From Trichostrongylus colubriformis (taxonomy: Eukaryota; Nematoda; Chromadorea; Rhabditida; Trichostrongylidae), in assembly GCA_963978905.1 (NCBI GenBank), contig OZ022257.1, positions 30,209,274-30,273,273 of the forward strand: DNA of 64,000 bases, given 5' to 3'. Of the stretch, positions 31,168-42,808 are shown one piece after another (positions within the stretch are counted from its first letter, which is position 1; each line of letters opens with the position of its first letter). The notes under the pieces are model-generated. The model saw only the letters and a list, made by a program, of their open reading frames with translations, did no database searches and had not been told where the DNA came from. The position numbers and the translations under genes are program-made.

Positions 31168-31420
31168 GGTCTGTGCAGAATAAATGGCCAAAACATAACT
31201 GGCCATAACTTCGCTCAGAGACAACTTTACTTGTTGAAATAAAAACATTCGAATCTACAGAATTTCGCCAACGATCTGTTGAAGAAAATATGTCATCATG
31301 ACCAAATTCTGGATTGCGAGAATCAATAAAGTCAAGAATGGCATTTTTACCGTGCATAATTTTTCGCAGGTTTGCATCAAGAACCCGGAAAAAGTGGTAA
31401 TCCGTCAAGATACGTCTGGG
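31168..31420 (-). pseudogene. Mariner transposase C-terminus, left arm
   Basis: Minus strand reads TDYHFFRVLDANLRKIMHGK, FIDSRNPEFGHDDIFSSTDR, NSVDSNVFISTSK. TDYHF contains the third catalytic aspartate; the tail is the usual mariner C-terminus. Truncated at the centre of the palindrome. Confidence 0.85.
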
Positions 31421-31489
31421 GAATAAGCGGGGTGAGAGAGAGGCTCGAGCCTAACTGCATCATTTTTTACTGGGTGCGCAAAACAACGC

Positions 31490-31764
31490 AAAACCCCACA
31501 GTTCGCAAGTCACCCGGCAGAAACTGATCGAGACGCTCCCTGACCCTCCTTACTCCCTAGACCTATTCCTGTCGGATTACCACTTTTTCCCGGTTCTCGA
31601 TGCAAACCTGCGTCAGAAGGAGTTCGCAGAAACGATGCATGTTGAAAATGCCATCGTTGACTTCATTAATTTTCGCAATCCAGAATTTGATCATGAAGGC
31701 ATATCTTCTTCACCAGATCGTTGGCAAGGTTGTGTAGATTCGAATAGTTTTTATTTCGACAAAT
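31490..31764 (+). pseudogene. Mariner transposase C-terminus, right arm
   Basis: Plus strand reads NNAKPHSSQVTRQKLIETLP, PPYSLDLFLSDYHFFPVLDA, FINFRNPEFDHEGISSSPDR, CVDSNSFYFDK and stops. It reaches further 5' than the left arm, to the (D/N)NAKPH motif where the second aspartate is expected; here it reads Asn. Confidence 0.85.
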
Positions 31765-31842
31765 AAAGTTGTGTCTTAGCGAAGTTATGGCGATCTGAAA
31801 AAAAAAGTGTTCCGTTTTGGACATTTATTCTGCACAGACCTA

Positions 31843-33369
31843 ATACTACGACTGCAAACAAGCAAAGCGCTAGGCTAGCGAGCCACTGTGTGGACCAGTA
31901 AAGCGTTTGTATCCACTTAGATCGTGAATGCAGTTCTCTAGCACTGCGCATAATATAACAAGGCTTGGCAGGGCCAATCGCCCTCCCTTCGGTCTCCAAG
32001 CAAGCGCGTGTATCGTGAGGTATTGCAGACACGGTGGTCATTTTTCCTCAGGAATCGTGGATTTTCGATATAACTTCATCTTGTCTGAATATATGGTATA
32101 ATTCAAGCACTCATTAAAAAGCGTTGATCCCACACAGGAAATGCGTACTCATAAAGTTGTGTCTGAAGGTAGTTACGGCTATTTGAAGTGAGACACTTTA
32201 AAATTTTTCCGAATTTATCTCGAGTAGCTTTGCATATAGAGAAGTACGCAGCCATCAGAGAATCCAAGCGGACAACAAGTTAGACTAGGCAGCCATTATA
32301 AAAACAATTGTCATCACTTTCAAATTGTACAGTTTTGGTAAAATCACAAGCATTCGGAATTTACTATGTTGTGGATGACCTCTCCATGGCGATTGCCGCT
32401 TCGCTCGTACAATATTTACAGGCTATCGCAATGGAGCACACTATCTGGTTTATATTTGTGTGCTAGCCTTTTTAATACTGCTTCGATACTTAAAATTTTT
32501 TCCCTTTTTCCCATGATCGGAAGATCAGTGCATGACCCATGGAATGAGTATTGGATTTTGTTAAGTTTTTATGTTGGGTCCTTGTTTTTTATTTTGTGAC
32601 CAGTTTGATTATGAATTTCCCCGTAGGCTCCCGATTTCCTTGGTGAGTTGCACTGTCTGGGTACAGAAACTTAGAAATACCAAACAAGCAACATAGAGAA
32701 AGAAACAGAAATAACATAGAAAGATGAAGAGGAGAGAAGGTTGTATAGAGGTCTCTTTTCCAGAAGGGAGAGTCGTATCTTTTGAAAGCTTTCCCCGACG
32801 TCAAGCTTGGCACTGGCCCCAAGTATACTTTAGGATATCCAGGCTATTTTTGTTAAAGTATACTTGGCTTTGTCTTGGAGGTATACCCAACCCCCAAGAC
32901 AAAGCCTAGGAAATAAATCGTGAGTTTTCGACACGGCAATGAGGATCATTCACACAAGCCCGGGGGAGCTTCCTATAGGCAGCGCTGGGTATGACTACTT
33001 GGCAGAGGTTGATACAATAAAAAGGCTATGAAAGGTTGCCCAGTGCTAGAGGGACTAAGGTAGCGGTGTACTTCCGGAGCACGAACTCCTACATCGGGAG
33101 CGATTATGGAAGAGCTAATGACACAAGCCAAAAATATAAAGCACGACGCCATAGAGCTGACCCAGAGGAGAGACACTATCCGCTAACATTATTTGAGTGA
33201 AAAACTGATCCTTGTTCGCTGTCGTCTTGAAGTTCTATACGGGACCGCACAGCCTTCAGAGTAGGTGCAAAGAAGGCTGCAAAATTCAGGAAGCGAAGCT
33301 CCAAAACAGTCGTCAACTGGGATCACACAAAGAGTTCAGAAGCCACTCTCTTTGAGAGCTCTTGAACTG
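31843..33369. other. Intergenic, nothing recognised
   Basis: Upstream of the metallopeptidase gene. An 11-bp direct repeat (AAAGTATACTT-like) and an inverted CTTTGTCTTGG/CCAAGACAAAG pair near 32,860-32,910 are the only structure noticed. Confidence 0.45.
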
Positions 33370-34560
33370 ACCCGGCAACATCGAAGCTCTGGCGCGACTC
33401 TTCGCACGCTATCTGTCGGAATGCAAGGAACCCACCTCGTAGAAAACCAGCAGGACTGTGTTGCTGTATAAGAAGGGAGATCCACACGACATTAGCAATT
33501 ATCGTCCAATCAGCCTGCTGTATGGAGTCGGCAAGCTCTTCACTCGTGTCGTCTTGAATAGAATTGGTAGAACTTTAGACCAAGGACAGCCATGCGAGCA
33601 AGCAGGGTTTCAACTAGGGTTCAGTACAATCGATAACATCCACACGGTTAGTAAGCTCATTGAAGTGTCGCAAGAGTACAATATGCCGTCATATTTCACA
33701 TTCATCAATTTGAAAAAAGCCTTCGACTCAGTCGGGACAGAAGCATATATCGAGGCTCTAGGAGACAAGGGTGTGTCTACCCATCAAATAAGAGTGTTTC
33801 GCGAACTCTACAGCAACTTCCAGGATCTCGCCGTTTTATGGGGAAGTATCATCGACGTGAAGAGAGGGGTTCGACAAGACGACACCATCTCGCCTGAACT
33901 TTTCAGCGCCGCTCTCGAGAACGTCATGCGTCAATTGGAATGGGAAGGAATGGGAGTGAAGGTCGATGGCCAATATCATGAAATCGATTGATGGGCTTGC
34001 TAAATGGTCACTGAAAAGGCAGCTTCTACTATCTTCAATCAGAATAGTACACATGCAAACTGGATCTCTGATCCCAGTGAACAGCTCTTCTTCTATGTAT
34101 GGCATAGAGATTTCTAGGCTCAAAGAAGCTGAAGACTTGGGATTACGCGCTACACCCTGTGATTAAATTTACCTCTCATTGTAAACAAATTCATAAATGC
34201 GGTTAGTCTGACTCATTACAATTTCGAATTGGCGACAAAGAACACCAAGATTCTTATACATGTCTACAATACCTATCTCCGTTCATGGCAGAAATGGGGA
34301 CAGTCATATACCCTTCCAGGAAAAAAGCCACCGCTTCGATTGGGAGGGTGCAGAGCAATTCTGAAAACCTCCTTACTCGTTGGGAGGATTCCTGTACTCC
34401 AGAAATCCTGGAGGAGTTATCAGAAACAAGCTACGCGGGCTGTCTTTTCTTAAAGACACCAGAAGGGGGTAATTTTGGCTTACGGTAGAACAGACGTAGT
34501 GTGGACGAGTTTAAGTGGCCGCCATTGCACAAACTCGCCAATTTGACGCCTTGGCATCGT
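33370..34560 (+). pseudogene. RTE reverse-transcriptase remnant
   Basis: Frames joined in order read ALARLFARYLSECKEP, KTSRTVLLYKKGDPHDISNY, RPISLLYGVGKLFTRVVLNR, EQAGFQLGFSTIDNIHTVSK, KKAFDSVGTEAYIEALGDKG, VKRGVRQDDTISPELFSA. These are reverse-transcriptase motifs of the nematode RTE group. The YADD-containing segment is deleted after VKVDGQYHEID; weak continuation (RLKEAEDLG) runs to about 34,170 and C-terminal debris to about 34,560. Dead copy, in a family different from the element at 10,016. Confidence 0.85.
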
Positions 34561-35694
34561 GCCAAGAGGAGATGTTTCTATTATAAAGTTCTTCATTCTA
34601 CTTTTTCTTTGGTTCTTTCTTGTATTGTTTCTAGATATACTTTACATGAATGCTATTGTAGTTGGGAATGGCCACTCCACTGCACTGGGAGTCAGGTGCT
34701 ACAACTGACGTTGGCCCGCCGCTCGTCTCCCACAGCGGACAACTCGGAAAGTCAGTGTGTTGATGCGAATGGGATGCGAATACACACCGCAGCGTCGCGC
34801 TCTTAAATCCGGGATTCTTTGCCGATTATCGCTTCTAACCTTGAGTGTTCATTACAAAATGCTCATTTCTTTGCATCTTCCTCTTGTTTTGTACCCCCTT
34901 CCGGTTCCTTCAAATCTAGGCGCAACTTCTTCGACTTATGCATGTTACATCTTGTCTAGCGAGTGTGTGGCTAATGTTTCTGGCTTTTACAGCCTATTGC
35001 CAGTGACCGGAGGTGGTCAGCAATAAATCTCCTTTCCTAAATAGCTGCTATATATGAATCTTCTCCCTAGAACAGCTCCTATATATTTTTCACAATTAGG
35101 GCAGGTCTTGCGTTTTTGCAGGTTAGCCTCCACCAACAATGGCTCGTTGGCGTCCTTCAGATGTACGATTGCACAGATCTCAGGGCATGGTTGTCACGGC
35201 TGTAATTCACTTAACCTACTCTTTGATGCTTAGGTCTCCTTCTTAAGTTTTTATCGTTGTGTTTGTTCTGTTGGTTCTGTTATTTAAAACGTCTCACACA
35301 ACGTATTCAATAAAGATAAAGATGGGAGCACACATTGGATCAAGGTGCCTGGTACGTCCGTTTTCAAAAGAACTCAAACAGTGATAGGGGTAATGTGGGT
35401 AATGGGAACTCCTAAATTGGGTCACGCAAATGGAAGCTAAGCGTCTGAAAAGACTATATGTGGCGAAATTTCCGATGAGAAAAAGTGTTTCCATACCTTA
35501 TGAGAGCCGTTTTTTTTTTGACAGCTACCACTTGTTTTTGGCAGCCCGCCCCTTTCTCCAGGGCGACTCGTCTCTTTTGAGAAAAAACGACAAGTACAGG
35601 GTATTATTTCTCCGGTTTTTGACCGTTTCATTCGGTTATTTCTTCACTTCCGTACCACTAAGCACCTCGACCTTTATATTTAATCATCCTTCTA
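34561..35694. other. Intergenic; partial family B end
   Basis: Near 35,380-35,480 a GGGGTAATGTGGGTAATGG stretch and following bases resemble one end of the family B element. Otherwise nothing recognised. Confidence 0.4.
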
Positions 35695-37266
35695 CAGTGC
35701 GTTTCATAATTATAAGGTCACCCCTGAATTTCAGGTTTTCTCAACAACACCCCATTAAGGAATCTTTTTAGTCTCACAGACGGATTCCTCACCTGAAATA
35801 ACCCCCGTATCCGATTTTTGGTTGCAGTCTCGTTTACCTCATGTTTTTAAGAGTATTTTTTTGTTTTTTTTTTTTGCACCGTTTCATAATTATAAGGTCA
35901 CCCTGAAAAAAGAAAAAAGTTAAGGCCCCTGCAGGTCTGTGATAGCAGATATGTCTTCCAAATACATCTCTGAGATACATACTCAATCGTCTTGTGGCTA
36001 GCTAATATGTTCCGAGAGAAAAGCCCAGATTTGGGATCATTGTGGTGCTAGGCTCAGTTTGAGAGCCATTCCAAAAAATCGGAAGATTCCTGTGCTCGGT
36101 TAGGTAACATTCGAGTCATTCGGTGTCTTCAGATGTTTTTCAGGCTCTGGACTCCCACGTGAGATCATTGTCATTAACGAGGAGGAGATTTCGGGGACCA
36201 CTTCCCACAGCACCTCCTCCATGGAGCAGGTTTATTTGGAGTTGAACCATTTCTTGTCTGGGACCACAGCGCGTACAGTAGCGAGGAAGAGCAGAAACAT
36301 CACCAAAGAAATAATGAAGTAGTTTCCGAGGCCCACAACACACCATAGGGCGGCACGACTTCAACTCGTAAAGTTGTTCTTGGGCACGGACTGAACGAAA
36401 CTGAATTTGCATAGCACTTGCACCCTGCATGCGAGTAATTCCATCTGAATTGTATTTTTGGGTCTGAAAATATTCTATTTGTATGGTGCTGACGTGTAGA
36501 GGTAGTAGTGGCTTGACCTGAGAAGTGCGTCAATCTACGGGAGCCTTGGCAATTTTAGTAGGAGGAGGGTGATCTCCTAAGTTCTTTTCGGCAATGAGCT
36601 TGCATTGAACCGTGCCTTCGAAACCTACAGAATGGACTCCAGAGACTGCTAGAAAATCCTACGAAGAAAAGAGTTGCCTTTTGGAGCCGGCCGGCTCTTT
36701 ATAATCGCCTCTCAAGCTATGGCACTGCTGTTGTTCATGTAGGTCATTCAACGTAATTGCGGTTAAAGTTCCGAAATACGGACGTCCAGCCATAGATTAT
36801 ATGTAGTCTTGGTCTCAGCTTTCTTGGGAAGATCTCGAAGACATCGCCTCGAATATTCATCCATAATCGCCAATTCTGGGAAGCAAAACTGCTGAAACAG
36901 GCAATCGTTGAAGACAGGAACAATATCTGGGGTTGGGCTCTTCAAATTTTCGTTTCTACTTCACCGAATATGCTGGTTAATGTCGCTCTTAAACAGGAGG
37001 GAGCCATAGATTATAAACTCCTTCGCATGCACTGTTCACTCGAGCCAATTTCCTGCATCTTCGGGGTGACCTTATAATTATGAAACGGCACAAAATTCAG
37101 AAAATATTCATAAAAATGTTGGACTGAAAGGTAATGTTATCAAAACTAGTACAGGAAGGTTTCCTGTGGTGAGGAATCTATAAAAAATACTTAAAAAATT
37201 TTCGGTCAACTGTGTCTCCTGAAAACCGAAAATTCGGGGGTGACCTTATAATTATGAAATGCACTG
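35695..37266. mobile_element. Tc1-like element with doubled terminal repeats
   Basis: Outer ends CAGTGCGTTTCATAATTATA and TATAATTATGAAATGCACTG flanked by TA. A second, inner pair of the same repeat (CACCGTTTCATAATTATAAG at 35,877; TTATAATTATGAAACGGCAC ending at 37,091) lies 181 and 175 bp inside. No transposase recognised. Either one copy inserted in another or the ends are duplicated. Confidence 0.85.
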
Positions 37267-37293
37267 TATACTAGGCCCGAATTACCCCTATCA

Positions 37294-38640
37294 TCCTACT
37301 ATATATGATTCGCTTAGTATGTCTGTGTGTGTGTGTTTGTGTGTGTGTCTGTCTGTGTGTCACGAAATTCATATCTCGCGTCGCAGCAAAGCTGAGAAGC
37401 TGAATTTTGCAAGTGATATAGGGGGTACCAAGGGAACCTCAGCGGTGGTGGACCGAAAGTGATAGCAGCTGATAGGGGCTGATAAGGAGCCTCGGAAGGC
37501 AAATGCCGCCAAATCCGTTTCGCCTTTCGGGTTGATCCCAGAGCGCTGACACTCATGGGTGTTGTACGGGGTGGGACAGGGACATTAATGGTGGGTGACC
37601 CGCATTGATAACGGCTATAAGATACAATAAGGAGCGTGAAATGGCTAGAGTCGTCGAATCCGTTTCGCCTTTCGGGTTGATCTCAGAGCGCTGACACTCA
37701 TAGGTGTTTTGCGGGATGAGGCGGGAACATTATTAGCGGGTGATCCAACTTGAAAAAGGTTGATAAGATACAATAAGGAGCGTGAAATGGCTGGAGTCGT
37801 CGAATCCGTTTCGCCTTTCGGGTTGATCCCAGAGCGCTGACACTCATAGGTGTTTTGCGGGATAAGGCGGGAACATTATTAGCGGGTGACCCGCATTGAT
37901 AACGGCTGATAAGATACAACAAGGAGTGTGAAATGGCTAGAGTCGTCGAATCCGTTTCGCCTTTCGGGTTGATCCCAGAGCGCTGACACTCATACGTGTT
38001 TTGCGGGATGAGGCGGGAACATTATTAGCGGGTGATCCAATTTGAAAAAGGTTGATAAGATACAATAAGGAGCGTGAAATGGCTAGAGTCGTCGAATCTG
38101 TTTCACCTTTCGGGTTGATCCCAGAGCGCTGACACTCATAGGTGTTTTGCGGGATGAGGCGGGAACATTATTAGCGGGTGATCCAACTTGAAAAAGGTTG
38201 ATAAGATACAATAAGGAGCGTGAAATGGCTGGAGTCGTCGAATCTGTTTCACCTTTCGGGTTGATCCCAGAGCGCTGACACTTATAGGTGTTAACAGGGT
38301 TGGCCAGGGACATTAATGGTGGGTGATCCAAATTGATAACGCTTGATAAGATGCGATAAGGAGCGTAAAAAGGCTGGAGTCGTTGAATCCGTTTCGCTTT
38401 TCGCATTGGTCCCGGAGCGTTCATACTTACAGGTGTTTTGTGGAGCGGGACGGGGACATTAATAGTGGGTGATCCAAACTGATAATGGTTAATAAGATTC
38501 GATTAGGAGCGTGAGAAGGAAAATGTCACCGAGGCCAGTACGCTTTTGCGCCTAACAGTGGAATGTTTACATTCGCAGGCATTGTAGGGTACGGGAACCT
38601 AAGTGATAACGGCTTACGGTGGCTGATAATAACCGTTAGG
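37294..38640 (+). mobile_element. Helitron-like element, 5' end and repeat body
   Basis: Starts TCCTACTATATATGATTCGC after an A, then GT-rich sequence and GTCACGAAATTCATATCTCGC. TC followed by CTACTATATA and this GTGTCTGT track is a typical Helitron 5' terminus. Similar ends on the minus strand at 42,623 and 47,265. The body is a minisatellite. The 3' end (CTRRT after a hairpin) was not located; 38,640 is where the tandem repeats end, not a proven border. Confidence 0.65.
37430..38640 (+). repeat. 146-bp minisatellite, about eight units
   Basis: Units are marked by TCCGTTTCGCCTTTCGGGTT, GAGCGCTGACACTCATAGG and GATAAGATACAATAAGGAG, recurring near 37,513, 37,659, 37,803, 37,948, 38,094, 38,241, 38,386 and, degenerate, 38,535. 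Period 144-148 bp. Central units are the most alike. Fragments of the same unit occur inverted at 46,840-47,110 and 42,240-42,480. Confidence 0.9.
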
Positions 38641-39636
38641 GATCGGATGGAATGATCCTTTACATCGCCTGCTACTACTACACGACCGCTTTAGCAAGAT
38701 CGTCTGATGCACAGTGCCATTAGGTGGACATATTTTGTTATGTTCTGATATCACTGGCAGATGTATCGACCGCTGAATTGCCTAGCGTTCCATAAAATGG
38801 TGCATTTCTCTTGATACTGCGATCTACACTGATAACCATGATACAACCTATATTTGTGATAGCAAAGCGAACGTTTCATTCGGAATCATTTTCTAATGCG
38901 GTACTGGCAGCAACAGTGGGTATCGACCGCTAGACTATGTAAAATTCCAAATAGTGAAACATGTACACGAAAACGATAAACGTCGATAATGGGGGTGCGG
39001 ATCTACCATCAGTGTAGGGATTAGACGCTCAGCAAGTGAACAATTTGTTACTAATGGTTGCAGTCGAATACAAAACTATCGATGGCTAAACTATGCAAAC
39101 TCCCAATGATGACCTAAACCAGTTGACACACTACTGCGCGCGTTACATGTCGATGACGTGCAAAACGGGTTCGATCCAAAACGACTGAAGCATATTGGGT
39201 AATACCGAAATGCTTTCTTACCACGCCATCTTCTCTGCTTTTACCCAAATAAATAGCTCAGCTGCAAGTAGAGGAAAGGAAATTTCCATTCAACTCCATA
39301 CACAGCTGTGGATCGAACCCATGTTGCACAACAACGTCATGAATCGCGCGCAGTAGTGTGCGCCCGCCAGCTGGTTGTCCTTAAAGGGAGAAAGTGTAGC
39401 GGAGTCAGACAACCCCCGCCCCTCGTCCCCACGAGCCAAGCCACATTGACCAGCTCGAAAGTTGCCCAGCCACGTTAGGTATTATTCATAGTTCCTAGGC
39501 TAGGTGTCTCTCACGCGATCCAGGCGGGAAGGATAGGATACTTATATTAGGGGAATGATAAGCCTAAGTCGAGCCGATAGAACGAGTCGTGCGATCTCCC
39601 GAATTACCTGATCGATATTTTTCTTTTCCCTTCCGC
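38641..39636. other. Unassigned sequence with two opposed tRNA-like motifs
   Basis: GGGTTCGATCC (B-box like) at about 39,165 on the plus strand, and the same motif on the minus strand at about 39,310. Both are preceded by CACACTACTGCGCGCG, so two copies of one SINE-like unit face each other. No genes. Confidence 0.5.
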
Positions 39637-40089
39637 CTTAAAGGCACAGTTCACGATAGTATGAGTACTTTGGTTCCATCAGCGAGTAGATAGCCCCTTC
39701 CACAACGCGAGAGTGGGTGCTCAACGCGTAAGGAACAAGTAAATAAGATGACGGCCATCGTATCAAGATGGCCCACACCCATCTTCGATTCACCCAGCTG
39801 GTAAGCGGTGGCTTTTGTGTGTGAGAGGCATGATATCGACTGCGATAAGAAACGATAGGAAATACTCCCACTGTAAAAACAACCTTAACGGATATTATCA
39901 CATAAAAACTTGTCCAAATATTACATGCTTTTGAGCTGCAAACTCGTCGATTCCAAAAGTCAGAAACACTTCATTTTCAAGGTTTTCGAGAAATTTCGCC
40001 GTTTCTCCTTCACACTTGTCGCCTTTAGCACTCCCAGAGTCTTCACAGAGCGCGACGAGGCATGAAATTACCGTGAACTGTGCCTTTGA
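39637..40089. mobile_element. Small inverted-repeat element
   Basis: Ends CTTAAAGGCACAGTTCACGATAG and an inverse containing CGTGAACTGTGCCTTTGA, about 453 bp. The minus-strand frames inside (39,638-39,901; 39,898-40,110) are shadows. It shares the TTAAAGGCA terminus with family B. Confidence 0.7.
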
Positions 40090-41869
40090 TTGCGCAACCA
40101 ACAGCATCACGAACTTTGAACAATACCTTTGCTAAATACGACGATGTCTAGCAGCACTGAGCAACACGACCAGCAAGTAGAACACTGTAGCGTATGGGAG
40201 CTATCTGATAAGTTCGATTTTGTAGCGACTACTCCGTGCACGTTCCAGCAGTGAAGAAGTAAATTATCGCATTTTACAGAACGAACGAGTTGCAATTTCG
40301 GAGAAGAAGAAAGAAGAATTAGAGCGAAATTTTGAGCGAAACTTCACCTGAGCAACTTTCGACTGTGTGAGTAGCAAGCGTCAAGCAGAATGAACTACAC
40401 TTACTCGACTGGAGCAGTGATACTAATGTCTGCCCGACTCATCCAGCAAAGTTTTCAACCATGAGTGATTTTAAGGATGCTGACATGAAAAGAATTCAAA
40501 TTTGTCTTAACCGATTTTTCCTTTTCAATCCAACTCCTACCCTTACATCCCATCATTCCTCACTCCACCTAGGTCCGATTTCCTGACTTTTCTTTCCTTC
40601 TATGCCACCCAGCAAAGTTAGCCATGTATGTCTGCGCATGCACAGGTACATTTTTCCTTGCCACAATATTCTACGACGTTCTGCAACCTGACAAAAAAGC
40701 ATAAATCCCCAGATAAGATCAATCCTATTTATGTTGGGAATGTCCGAGTCTGTTTGGCCGTTTCCTATTGGATACCGCAAATGTGGATCCCGGATTTCAC
40801 AGAAGGTATGAGTGGTACGTTCAGCAGTGGGCTATTGGAATCGATAGCAGGTAATATGGCTAATGATATCGTCGAATGCGAAGTTTCTTTCAATCGCTGC
40901 GCTCCCTGCATGTTGTGTGAGATGGAAGGAAGACATCAGAGACAGTAGTAACCACCAGAAAATGGCAGTTGGCAATGGACAGATGTCGGTAGCGCTGAGA
41001 TTATAACGGTTGGAGCTGGAAGGTTACTGCTCTCAAAACCTACAACTTTTTCTCATGGCAAAACTTTCGGTGAGGGCCGATACCGAAGCCTCAACCTCAC
41101 GTTTCATAACCGGAACCAGTGCCACTACACCACACAGGCACTGATATGACTTATGTGAATCCTTTTCATTAAAGTAATGTAATGGGCCAGTTAACTGGGC
41201 AGCATGGGTCAACATCTGTCAACGTGACGGCGTTTCAAGAGTCTGTCACAGTACTGTTGGCAGCATTTCAGAGCATTCCTAAGCCACACACTCGAGTTGG
41301 GCAATATCATATTCAGGACCTTACCATATCATGCTGCCAGTTCTGCCTCGTGTCCCTACTGCGTCGCCCTCTTTCCATACACACCTTCTTTCTTCTTCTT
41401 TGCCCCTCTCCCTCTTTTCCATTCTACCTTTACTGGGTTTCATGCATTCCATGTGGTGATCTTTCCATTAGCTACCGGAAACCCTTTAAAGCTATTAGAT
41501 CACTGCCAGTTCAAAGGTTTACTGGAAGGCAACTAGAGAGGTGGAAAGATGATGTGAATGCAGAGACGCAGGCTGGCTTAGTTATTGGCAGCAAAAAGCT
41601 CTCTAGAAACTTTTTGCTGCTATTTGAAACTAATCTGCGTCTCCGCATTTGTTTATATATTTCGTCGCTCGTGGTTTTTTCCGCAAACTATCAATAACTA
41701 GCCGTTCTTTTGCTCACAACCATGTTGATGTGACTCCATGTAAAATCCAACTCACTTCCATTTGAATCACTTTCATTCAGTAGGAGGGCTTGCTAGACAG
41801 GTCTAGTTCGTTTCACGAAATCAATAGCTTACTTGGAAGTGAACGTATCCTCCTAGCAGTCTGTTTCGG
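40090..41869. other. Intergenic; unrecognised open frames
   Basis: Plus-strand frames at 40,628-40,948 and 41,182-41,697 contain no motif I recognise and no consistent splice structure. Confidence 0.45.
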
Positions 41870-41889
41870 CTACTCCACTACCGTCCCAG

Positions 41890-42200
41890 ATGTATCAGTT
41901 GAAAGAGACAGAAGCTGATAAGAGCTGATAACTAATGTCGGGAAGTAATGCCAGCAAAAGGCTGATAAGGGCTGATAAGTAGTGTCGAGATAATTTCAGC
42001 GAATCCGTCGCGCTTCACAGGTTGACAATGGAGCGACGTCATTCATGCTGAACTTTTCTTGCGCACATGGGTGTAGCTTGTCAATTACATATATTACGTG
42101 GAATAGGACGTGGATATTGGCAGTAAGTGAATGCAATCGAAACGGATAACGCTTCCTCTGACCCAACCTAACACTACTGAGTGTTAACATTCTACTGTCA
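41890..42200 (+). repeat. Helitron-body repeat fragment, plus orientation
   Basis: GCTGATAAG motifs are repeated, then GGTTGACAATGGAGCGACGTC aligns loosely with the GGTTGATCCCAGAGCGCTGAC segment of the 146-bp unit. Diverged. Confidence 0.5.
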
Positions 42201-42239
42201 ACCCCAAAAGCGTGGAGAAAATGGCGGCACTCGCTGTCC

Positions 42240-42623
42240 AGCGCCCCTTATCGACTTATTAATTGGCATCCCATTATTGGACCTTATCACCTGATATCAC
42301 TTTTGCTTATCCACCATTAAGGGCCTTGTTTTGTCCCTCTCCCTTCATGACATGTGTGGATGTCAACGCCCCAGTGACAACACGGAAAGTACAGCCAATT
42401 TAGTGGCACTTATTTTCCGAGGCTTCCAATCAGCCGTTATCAGTTGCTATTGGATTCGATCTCCCTCCATCAGTACTCGTATCACTTCCATAACACTTGT
42501 GAAATTTATGTGCCTACTATTTCTAGGATTTCTAGGATGTCAGTTATGAATTTCCGGTCTAACAAACACGCATGTATACACACACCAACAAACGCTAACA
42601 GACCCACCTAGCCTAAAGTACGA
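42240..42623 (-). mobile_element. Helitron-like 5' end, minus orientation
   Basis: On the minus strand it begins TCGTACTTTAGGCTAGG, continues with a TGTGTGTATACATGCGTG track and GGAAATTCATAACTGAC, then one diverged 146-bp-type unit. Same order as the copy starting at 37,294. Confidence 0.55.
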
Positions 42624-42732
42624 CAGTGGTACGCGTTCATGCGTCTGCTGGCGCACCTTACTTCGCGCATCGCAGCGTGGATTTATATGATACGGACCAC
42701 CTAAAGCAATTAGCCAGCATCGACCAATTCCA

Positions 42733-42808
42733 AGTCCCGACCGGGACTTGTTCACGTACTCCATGCTTTCCGGGCATATGTGTTCATCCATTACACTACG
42801 AAACCCAT
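42733..42808 (-). ncRNA. tRNA-like sequence Y
   Basis: On the minus strand TAGTGTAATGG is a perfect A-box match. GTGT/ACAC forms the D stem. TATGC and GCATG enclose the seven-base loop CCGGAAA. The T arm is degraded. Homologous to 46,461-46,534, with a compensating change in the anticodon stem. Confidence 0.6.

Larger units (their letters stand above)
31165..31842. mobile_element. Palindromic mariner built from two inverted 3' ends
   Basis: TTAGGTCTGTGCAGAATAAA and its inverse, both flanked by TA, end the element. Both arms (31,165 to about 31,420 and about 31,500-31,842) carry the same transposase C-terminal coding sequence in opposite directions, so the two ends both come from the 3' end of a mariner and no 5' end is present. 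Confidence 0.9.

Noticed and set aside
37430..38640. CRISPR array
   Set aside because: Units of 146 bp repeat throughout without short repeat/spacer alternation, in a eukaryotic genome next to a Helitron-like end. It is a minisatellite.
39898..40110. Minus-strand frame reading AKFLENLENEVFLTFGIDEF that looked like an exon
   Set aside because: It lies inside and ends at the termini of the inverted-repeat element 39,637-40,089.
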